Origin: an uncultured Eubacteriales bacterium
GTDB lineage: Bacteria; Bacillota; Clostridia; Monoglobales; Monoglobaceae
Direction of reading: 5' to 3'
Assembly (NCBI GenBank): GCA_900555375.1
Contig: USLC01000070.1
Location: forward strand, 1 to 5,268
Length of the DNA stretch: 5,268 nucleotides
In this document: piece by piece, positions 1 to 5,268 of the stretch
Layout: every line of letters starts with the position of its first letter
Numbering within the stretch: the first letter of the stretch is position 1
Notes under the pieces: model-generated
What the model saw: the letters and a program-made list of their open reading frames with translations, nothing else
The model's database searches: none
Told to the model about the DNA's origin: nothing
Program-made: the position numbers and the translations under genes

Positions 1-3000
1 AGCCGTATCGACTTGCCTTCGGTCATTGGAACAACCTTGCGGCGACAGTTTTTGACTTTACGCCCGACACATCACTTACCTTTACAAATCAGTATAACGA
101 GAAGTACCTCACCGCCGACAGCGCGTATGCCCTCTACTTTGATATGGGTGCGGCATCGTCATCGGCAAGTACTATTTCAACCAACTACGGCGTATACTCA
201 AACGCGCAGGTAAACAACGCCGACAAAGTTTCGATAAACTTCTCATCAGAGCTTGGCGCTATGCAGCTTAATGCGGCAAAGGATGCGTACATATCGCAAG
301 TAAGCGGTGGAAAAGACGGTGACTTCACCGTTTCGGCACAGGTAAAAAACATATCCGGTTCAAACCTTTCGCAGATAGCCGTTGCAATCTACCCGCAGGA
401 GGGAATCACCCCATATAATCTCTCCGGCGGGCTTGAAGAAACCGCGTCATACTCAAACCCGTATTCAATAGAGATACTGGATTTTAACGCCGGTGAAGAA
501 AGACAGATTAACTTTAAGCTAAACGCCGTACCTCTCAGCAGCACCGACTACAGAAAGATAGAGCTTAGGTGCTTTGATGTAAGCGGAACTGACACAAAAC
601 TTTTGTCGGAAAAGCAGATAGGCACGCGAAGCACCTACCTCCTCTGCCCCGGCGCTTCGGGCGACAGAGTGTCTTTTGTAAGCCTTAACCCCGAAGTCAT
701 CTATAACAAAGGCACAAGGCACATATACCTTGCCGGTCAGAATTTTAAGCTTTTAAAGAACACGGCAGAATATGACATAAAGCTTGTCCCCGCGGACGGC
801 GGCAGAACACTGACCGTCCCGTCAAACAACTTTATTTTGGATGCCGATAAAAACACCGCCGATTTGATTCTTGACGAGGAAATGAGTGTTGGAACTTATC
901 AGATTGTCTTTGATATGAAGGATACTTCAAAGCACGATGTAACATCTGACGCACTACGTTTCAGCGTCAGCGATGATATAGCGTATCAGGGCGGCTCTTA
1001 CGGCGTTGTTACAATCGAAAAGGCAGGCACCGACAGGGATGGCCATACCGATAAATACGCTTTAAAGACATATCGGGACGAAAATGATTATAAGAAAAAG
1101 TGCAACGACCCCCAAAATGTTGTTTTGCTGGAGTTCCGCGGCGATTTCAACTTAAAATACGAGGGCGGAAAGCTTGTTGAAGCCGAGGCGGTTTCACTTG
1201 AAACAGTTGACCGAAAGGCAAAAAGCACAATCAATATAAGTGACTGCCTCGACGTCGAAAAGGGAACCGTTACAATTTCCGTCGAAAATCCCGACACCGA
1301 TGAGCAGGTAATAAACGTAGATATTGACGGTGAGGTGTATACCACCGGGGCGCGAACCAAGGTCTGGAGCGGCGTGTGCGCGATATCATCATTTGAAAAC
1401 GGCTCAGAGTCAACTCTTCTTCAGTATACCAATGAGGGTGAACCGACCGATGATGTTGAAAATAGCGTGGCAAACACTAACGGTATCACTCTTATATGGC
1501 CCGGTGCGGCAAGCACGGCTCAAACAATTGCCGGAATGATTATGGAGTTCCGCTATTGTCAGTTCGGTCAGATGGCGCTTGAAGACGGCACGGTAACTTC
1601 AAAAACCCCAAAACAGCGGATAATCGCATTCGGCGCACAACTGTCGCCCGATTTTCTTGTTCCGTCAAACTTTAAGTGGGGCGAAAGAAAAACGTCCGCT
1701 ATGGAGGTCGCTCAGCTTAAGCTTGCTAAAAGCAACTACACACCCGAGCAGTTAAGAGACGTTCAAGACAGATATGCAGAGGACCAGGAGGCCTGGGAGG
1801 AAGCCGAAGGCGGAAACCTTAGCCTTTATATCCACGATATTCTTTTCGGCAGCGGATTTATAGGCTTTAACACCTCGGTTGAGGTCGGAATCCCGTCATA
1901 CGCCGACGGTCTGCCGAGCATTGAAGGAACGCTTAACCTTAAAGTAATGAACAAAGAATACACAATCGGCGTTGAGGGAACAGCGGATATGCTTGCCTTT
2001 CAAATGGAGGCGGCAATCACCCTTAGAAGCCATAACGGTATTCCTATTCCCGACAAGCTCTACTTCTATGCGGGAGGATTTACCCCCGGAATAAATGTAG
2101 ACGGCTTCGGAATATTCTGGATAAAGGGCGCGGGCGGAGGAATAGACAATCTATATGAGACGATTTATCCAAGCTCGTCGGTACCGCCGATTACGCTTTT
2201 GCTCAGCGGACAGTTTGCATTGTTTGATGTTCTCTCGGCAAGGGGTGATTTAAGCATAAGTCCGCGGGCGTTTAGCATAGGACTGTCTGATGTTGAAATC
2301 GCGGGAATCAGTCTTTTAAACTATGCAGGCATAAATTGTCAATGGTATCCCGAGCTTAAGTTTGCTGCAGCAGTTTATCTTGACATCCTTGACGCAATCG
2401 AGGGTAAGGGAAGTATAATTGTTGAAAAGGACCAACAAACCGGAAAGTATTTCTGGGAGGGCTTTGCCACAGCAAGCGTATCTATTCCGGATAAAATTCC
2501 GATTTTCGGCGGAAAAGAAATCGGTTCAGCCGACCTTGGCATAAATGCTCAAAAAATCTGGGGTGCTCTTCACGTTTTAAAGCTTGACGCAGGCGTAACT
2601 TATTATTGGGGCGGTGATGTTGACTTTGCTTTTGGCAAGTATGACGCGCCCGAGGCAACAATAGAACCGTTTTCAATGCGGTCGCTTAAGGCTGTTCCGG
2701 TATATATTGACGGTTCAACCGGAAAAACTCTTTATATGAGCGTGAACAACGGCATTCGCACTCTCGCTGCAAACAATCAGCCGATTTTAAGAGCTTCAAG
2801 CGGCGCAAGTGTTAAATCACAGGCGGGCAAAAAGACCCATACTGTAAACTTCGGAAGATATAATAACGACAACGGTATTCTTACCGTTGTGTTCAGCGCG
2901 CCCGATGAGGCATCGGCCAAATATTATGCCGACAATGTTAAAATTGCCGGCTATCCGCTTACTATGCTGATTCCGGAGCTTAAGGCGGATGACCCTAAGA

Positions 3001-5268
3001 ACGCAAATGCAAATGCGTCCTTTAACTGGGATAAAGATAGCAAACAGGGTACTCTTACCGTGACGGTTACCGATTGTAACTACTTTAACCAAAATTTAAC
3101 CGTAACAACCCCTGTTACATCAACGCTGACCCTTTACGGGATTGCAAAACTGCCGACACTCGACACATTAACGTTTGACGGGACTTCAAAAGTAACGTGG
3201 AGCGGCGATTTGGATAAATTCAGCGAGCTTGCCATATACGCGACAGACGCTAACGGCGAAGCATATCCGCTTTACAAAACAAGTGCTAAAACTGCCATAA
3301 ATGGCGGAAATGCAACTATCAGCATACCCGAAAATATGCCGAGCGGAACATATACGATACGTGCGGTTGCAAAGTCCGCCGACGAGAGCTCCAATCCGAT
3401 TATTGATGCCGCTGAAAAGCTTTTGTATACAAATTCAAAACAGCCGACAAAGCCCGAATTTTCGACAAGTCTCGGCGGTGACTACAGCATTGACCTAAAT
3501 GTCACAAATGCAGCTAAATATGACGGATTTAAAGCAACCGTCTATGAAATAGCTGACGGAAAGGCAACACCGACCATATTTAATAATGTCGATGCATCAG
3601 CCGATGAAAACGGCATTATAACCGTCGGAGGGCAATATTCCAAAACCGTTTATACAGATGAAAGCGGAAAAGAAATAAGCTATAACTATTATGAAAAACT
3701 GTCTGATGACAAAAAGGCTAAGATTACACAAAAGAGTGAAATTCTCGGTCTGTCAGCTGATAAACAGTACAAAGTCGGGCTTATAGGATACAAAAACTCC
3801 GATAAATCCGACATACAGATACTGTCAGAGGAGACGCTCAGCAACCCGCTTACAATGACCGCACCCAAAAAGGCAAACATCAAATTAAAGGCTAACGGCA
3901 GCCAATTTATAGATGAAACCGATACGGTAAACTCATCTGATGTTTCGATAAGCTTTACCTCTGATATGCCAGTCAGCGGCACGTGGAACCTCGACAACGG
4001 AGAGCAATCGGGCAGCTTGAATCAAGCAACGGCCGAAACAATTACTCTGAAAGGCTTAACTGACGGAAGTCACACCATTACCTTTAAAGGCGAAAACAAC
4101 AGCGGTGACGGCACAACAGAAAAATATATATTTACTGTTGACACTCTTGCACCGAGGCTTCAGATAAGCAGTCCGTCAAACGGAGGCTTCTTTGACAGTT
4201 CTGTTACTGTCAAGGGTATAAGCGACAACGGCGCAACCGTTTATATCTGTGCCGAGGGAAAAGAACCACAGGCAGTTAATATAACCAACAGTCAAGAGTT
4301 TGAGAAAAGTATAACCCTCGATTCTTCAAAGGCATATCAAAATATAATGATATACGCCAAAGACAAAATCGGAAATGAAACCGCACCTATAACTCTGTCG
4401 CTTACCAACAGCGCGCTCGGCAACCCAAATGCAAGCCTTGCCGTATTCTTAAACGGCGCTGACCACAGTCAAAAGAAGATTGACGCAGGCAGCGGCGGAC
4501 AGCTTTCGCTTAAACTTAAGCAAGGAGACAGATACATTGACATAAATGATGACAGCGCGGCAGCCAACCGAGTTGACTGGAATGTTTCAACGGTATCGGG
4601 AAGCGCGGAAATAAGCAACAGCAACAGCCTTATGTCAAGTCAAAAGGTAAACGGATTTATAGTTGCCTCGCTTGACGGAGAGAATGCCTACGCTGTTCTC
4701 GGCGGAACAAATGATGATTCGGACGATGAGCCGACGCCTCCTCCCACTCCCGCTCCCGATGAGGGTAACAATGCATCGGGCGGTTCGGGAAGCTCGGGCG
4801 GCAGCAACATAACCTATAAGCCGCCGACATCAAATCCGTTTACCGATGTAAGCAGCGATGATTGGTTCTATGACTATGTAATGTATGCATACCAAAACGG
4901 ATTAATGAAAGGAACCGATACAAACATTTTTGAGCCTGATTCCGAAGTAACACGCGCTATGTTTGTAACAATCCTCTATCGTCTTGAGAACGAGCCCACA
5001 GCCGGTATTTCGGCGTTTACCGATGTGCAAGCGGGCAACTGGTATTCTAAGGCGGTTGCCTGGGCAAACAAGAACGGCATCGTAAACGGAGTAACCGACA
5101 CAGAGTTTGCACCAAATGACAATATCACACGTGAACAGATGGCGGCGATTATCTATCGTTATCTGACATTTAAAGGGCACGATACCTCTGTCTACGGCAA
5201 GCCGAACTTTACGGATACGGATGATATTTCCGAATATGCGTTAGACGCCGTAATGTGGCTTAGTGACC
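1..5268 (+). CDS. Giant SLH-anchored, multi-domain cell-surface protein (partial at both ends)
   Basis: One uninterrupted frame starting at base 3 covers the window: 1755 codons with no stop. Base 5268 begins a further codon, and the start and stop codons lie outside. The translation is plausible throughout. It ends in SLH repeats, preceded by a Pro/Gly/Ser linker and a run of Ig-like beta-sandwich domains. SLH repeats bind secondary cell wall polymer in Gram-positive bacteria, so the protein should be secreted and wall-bound; the expected signal peptide would lie upstream. No membrane-spanning segment, LPXTG sorting signal or recognisable catalytic domain is visible. Only nine cysteines are present, at residues 190, 215, 367, 415, 459, 519, 779, 1025 and 1416. 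Two large blocks, 324-564 and 605-884, match no domain I can name. A role in adhesion, surface layering or display is inferred. The surface location is well supported; the function is unknown. Confidence 0.95.
3..260 (+). other. C-terminal part of an unassigned beta-sandwich-like module (residues 1-86)
   Basis: The visible part begins PYRLAFGHWNNLAATVFDF and runs through DSAYALYFDMG to STNYGVYSN (around residues 57-67) and a closing strand ending INF. The order is a His-Trp pair, an FDF strand, a D-S-A-x-ALYF strand and a YGVY strand. It resembles extracellular domains I recall with a 'DSAV-LYW ... YYGL' pattern, but I cannot name a family. The left edge cuts the module, so its length is unknown. 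The in-frame reading is continuous with the domains that follow. Confidence 0.4.
315..617 (+). other. CARDB-like beta-sandwich domain (residues ~105-205)
   Basis: The segment starts with GDFTVSAQVKNISGSNLSQI. The F-x-V-x-x-x-V-x-N opening, with a following strand (IAVAIYP), is typical of CARDB or DUF11-like adhesion modules. A later strand holds the usual 'L-x-x-G-E-x-x-x-I-x-F' element (LDFNAGEERQINFKL), followed by a closing strand at YRKIELRCFD. The length of about 100 residues fits one sandwich. Such domains usually act as spacers or binding modules in secreted proteins. The assignment rests on pattern recognition only. Confidence 0.45.
669..971 (+). other. TIG/IPT-like Ig-fold domain (residues ~223-323)
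   Basis: The segment opens VSFVSLNPEVIYNKGTRHIY and continues LAGQNF. This matches the TIG/IPT layout, in which a strand ending in x-P is followed by 'G-G-x-x-x-x-I-x-G-x-N-F'. The usual end follows: a strand with a hydrophobic/Asp pattern (NTADLILDEEM), then VGTYQIVFDM, equivalent to 'G-x-Y-x-V-x-V'. A last strand, ALRFSVSD, closes it. About 100 residues is slightly longer than a typical TIG domain. A stalk or ligand-contact role is inferred from the family. Confidence 0.5.
972..1694 (+). other. Unassigned beta-rich block A (residues 324-564)
   Basis: About 240 residues that I cannot assign to a named family. Alternating hydrophobic strands are visible, for example GSYGVVTIEK, NVVLLEFRGDF, GTVTISVENP and QVINVDIDGEVY. 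There is a sharp motif ARTKVWSGVC (residues 450-459) and a more hydrophobic stretch from residue 495 (ITLIWPGAAS...) to 524 (...QFGQM). That stretch has polar residues and an Arg within it, so it is not a convincing membrane segment. Four of the protein's nine cysteines fall here (367, 415, 459, 519). It leads directly into a charged helix and block B, and the three parts may form one functional unit. Confidence 0.5.
1695..1814 (+). other. Charged alpha-helical segment (residues 565-604)
   Basis: This is the one long stretch before the SLH repeats that reads clearly as helix. It is rich in Ala, Glu, Gln, Lys and Leu, with MEVAQLKLAKSNY followed by TPEQLRDVQDRYAEDQ and then EAWEEAEGG. The TPEQ step is a good helix N-cap, so two helices with a short break are likely. 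Hydrophobic spacing is too irregular to claim a coiled coil. It separates unassigned block A from block B and could be a hinge or spacer. Confidence 0.5.
1815..2654 (+). other. Unassigned Gly/aromatic-rich beta block B (residues 605-884)
   Basis: About 280 residues made of repeated short amphipathic strands, each alternating hydrophobic and polar residues, such as LSLYIHDILFG, FIGFNTSVEVGIP, GTLNLKV, YTIGVEGTADM and FQMEAAITL. The most distinctive stretch, residues 687-721, has YFYAGGFTPGINVDGFGIFW followed by a Gly-rich AGGGIDNLYETI. It then passes PPITLLLSGQFALFDVL, NCQWYPELKFAAAVYLDIL and YYWGG (867-871). The extended strand register looks like a long sheet, groove or solenoid rather than a compact Ig fold. 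It has no obvious catalytic signature. I recall similar wording in other large Clostridia surface proteins but can name no family. Confidence 0.5.
2655..3152 (+). other. Beta-rich linker region, unassigned (residues 885-1050)
   Basis: This joins block B to the Ig-like stalk. The first 60 or so residues are Ser/Ala/Asn-rich and look loosely folded. A probable sandwich follows, with strands at THTVNFGRY, GILTVVFSAP, NVKIAGYPLTMLIP, GTLTVTVTD, NLTVTTPV and TLTLYGIAKLP. An Asn-Ala run at residues 1000-1005 comes from a short repeat of GCAAAT (around bases 3003-3017). I cannot place it in a named family. Confidence 0.4.
3153..3440 (+). other. FN3/Ig-like domain 1 (residues ~1051-1146)
   Basis: The domain begins PTLDTLTFDG and continues with KVTWSGDLDKFSELAIYATD, an FN3-like strand pair with a conserved Trp. 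It ends with NATISIPENMPSGTYTIRAV, where 'S-G-T-Y-x-I-R-A-V-A' is the usual last-strand signature. At about 95 residues the length fits a single FN3 module. These modules commonly act as rigid spacers in secreted bacterial proteins. A carbohydrate-binding role cannot be excluded. Confidence 0.5.
3441..3863 (+). other. FN3-like domain 2 with an insertion (residues ~1147-1287)
   Basis: The domain opens QPTKPEFSTSLGGDYSIDLN, the 'P-x-x-P ... W/Y-x-V' start of an FN3 module, followed by YDGFKATVYEI. It closes with GLSADKQYKVGLIGYKN and NPLTMTAP, equivalent to the final 'Y-x-V-x-V-x-A' strand. It is about 140 residues, longer than a standard FN3. The extra material is a charged, Tyr-rich stretch around residues 1215-1250 (YTDESGKEISYNYYEKLSDD) and is probably a surface loop. 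Confidence 0.45.
3873..4142 (+). other. Bacterial Ig-like domain 3 (residues ~1291-1380)
   Basis: The core strands are SSDVSISFTSDMPVSGTWNL, TITLKGLTDGSHTITFKGEN and EKYIFTVDT. The 'L-x-D-G-x-H-x-I-x-F' step followed by '(Y)-x-F-x-V-D-T-x-A-P' is a well-known signature of repeated Ig-like domains in secreted and wall-bound bacterial proteins. The closing VDTLAP runs straight into the next domain, as in tandem Ig arrays. Recognition is fairly secure; the role is structural by analogy. Confidence 0.6.
4143..4403 (+). other. Bacterial Ig-like domain 4 (residues ~1381-1467)
   Basis: The domain starts at LAPRLQISSPSNGGFFDSS and continues VTVKGISDNGATVYI. The later strands are EFEKSITLDS, QNIMIYAKDKIGNETAPITL. 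The pattern 'P-x-x-x-I-x-S-P-x-N-G ... V-x-V-x-G-x-x-x-x-G-A-x-V' followed by 'I-x-A-x-D-x-x-G-N' is characteristic of the Big/glucodextranase-B-like Ig fold. A single Cys lies at residue 1416. At about 85 residues it is a normal length. It forms part of the stalk with its neighbours. Confidence 0.65.
4404..4706 (+). other. Big2-like domain before the linker (residues ~1468-1568)
   Basis: The strands read ASLAVFLNGADHSQKKIDAG, GQLSLKLKQGDRYIDINDDS, VDWNVSTVSGSAEIS and VNGFIVASLDGENAYAVLGG. The order 'V-x-W-x-V-x-S-G-x-A-x-I ... G-x-I-x-A-S-L-D-G-x-x-A' resembles bacterial Ig-like group 2 domains, which are frequent in surface proteins of Clostridia. A short SNSNS run at residues 1538-1542 comes from an AGCAAC repeat. 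This is the last folded unit before the flexible linker. Confidence 0.5.
4707..4838 (+). other. Acidic, Pro-rich and Gly/Ser-rich flexible linker (residues 1569-1612)
   Basis: An acidic cluster (NDDSDDE) is followed by a Pro/Thr stretch (PTPPPTPAPDEG), a Gly/Ser stretch (SGGSGSSGGS) and PPTSNP. Such low-complexity linkers typically separate the displayed part of a surface protein from its SLH anchor. It is a possible O-glycosylation region by analogy, which the sequence alone cannot confirm. It is continuous in frame with both sides, so it does not mark a gene fusion artefact. Confidence 0.85.
4839..4997 (+). other. SLH repeat 1 (residues 1613-1665)
   Basis: It opens with FTDVSSDDWFYDYVMYAYQN, the typical 'F-x-D-V-x-x-x-x-W-x-x-x-x-I-x-x-A-x-x-x-G' start. 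It continues GLMKGTDTNIFEPDSEVTRA and MFVTILYRL. The canonical TRAE binding motif appears as TRAM, a form common in Clostridia. Family knowledge: SLH repeats fold as a trimer-like unit and bind secondary cell wall polymer. Confidence 0.95.
5016..5177 (+). other. SLH repeat 2 (residues 1672-1725)
   Basis: The repeat reads FTDVQAGNWYSKAVAWANKN, then GIVNGVTDTEFAPNDNITRE and QMAAIIYRYL. All the usual landmarks are present: F-x-D-V, Trp, the G-I-V-x-G turn, F-x-P and the ITRE form of the binding motif. It follows repeat 1 after a six-residue gap. The length of 54 residues is normal. Confidence 0.96.
5208..5268 (+). other. Start of SLH repeat 3, cut by the window edge (residues 1736-1755)
   Basis: The opening FTDTDDISEYALDAVMWLSD matches the first helix of an SLH repeat, with Ser-Glu-Tyr-Ala in place of the usual Trp region. 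Three SLH repeats is the usual number for a working anchor, so the gene probably ends about 35-45 codons past the right edge. That figure is inferred from the family, not seen. Confidence 0.88.

Noticed and set aside
1088..1539. Overlapping open frames on both strands in this interval
   Set aside because: They are shadows of the continuous + strand frame, which reads through block A with clear beta-strand patterning.
1485..1574. Possible membrane segment in the stretch from ITLIWPGAAS to QFGQM
   Set aside because: It is broken by polar residues and an Arg, and is flanked by secreted-type beta domains, so a buried core is more likely.
3003..3017. Short GCAAAT repeat
   Set aside because: It has about two and a half units, encodes Asn-Ala in frame, and is too short to be treated as a repeat element.
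2817..3092. Open frame of 91 codons on the - strand
   Set aside because: It lies opposite the well-supported + strand frame, has a composition unlike a real protein family, and has no domain pattern.
3689..3997. Open frame of 102 codons on the - strand with a hydrophobic stretch
   Set aside because: The hydrophobic stretch is the complement of an ordinary FN3/Ig-coding region. I see no supporting domain pattern.
4734..4805. Possible tandem DNA repeat at the Pro-rich and Gly/Ser-rich stretch
   Set aside because: The low complexity is at the protein level. Codons vary and no exact DNA unit repeats, so it is annotated as a linker only.
4902..5180. Open frame of 92 codons on the - strand
   Set aside because: It overlaps the SLH repeats, whose + strand reading is unmistakable.

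Overview
The window lies entirely inside one protein-coding gene. Read on the + strand in the frame starting at base 3, it is open from edge to edge: 1755 complete codons, no stop seen, and neither the start codon nor the stop codon is present. In this frame residue n begins at base 3n, and that numbering is used throughout. I found no intergenic DNA, RNA gene, mobile element or CRISPR array, and no regulatory site can be supported.

The product is a very large extracellular surface protein that ends in S-layer homology (SLH) repeats, which hold proteins on the Gram-positive cell wall. This suggests a Bacillota host of the class Clostridia. The SLH repeats have the TRAMFVTILYRL / TREQMAAIIYRY wording I associate with gut Clostridia (Oscillospiraceae-like), and leucine CTT and isoleucine ATA codons are frequent. 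The genus cannot be named from this sequence.

Layout, N- to C-terminal: (1) the end of a beta-sandwich-like module cut by the left edge (residues 1-86); (2) a CARDB-like sandwich (105-205); (3) a TIG/IPT-like Ig domain (223-323); (4) an unassigned beta-rich block (324-564); (5) a charged helix (565-604); (6) an unusual Gly- and aromatic-rich beta block (605-884); (7) a further beta-rich segment (885-1050); (8) four FN3/Ig-like domains (1051-1467); (9) a Big2-like domain (1468-1568); (10) an acidic, Pro- and Gly/Ser-rich linker (1569-1612); (11) two complete SLH repeats and the start of a third (1613-1755, cut by the right edge).

Inferred working model: the SLH repeats hold the C-terminus to the wall polymer, the linker and Ig-like domains act as a stalk, and the unassigned blocks (324-884) are displayed outward and probably carry the specific activity. 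I recognise no catalytic domain, so an adhesin or structural role is slightly favoured over an enzyme. The missing N-terminal part could change that view.
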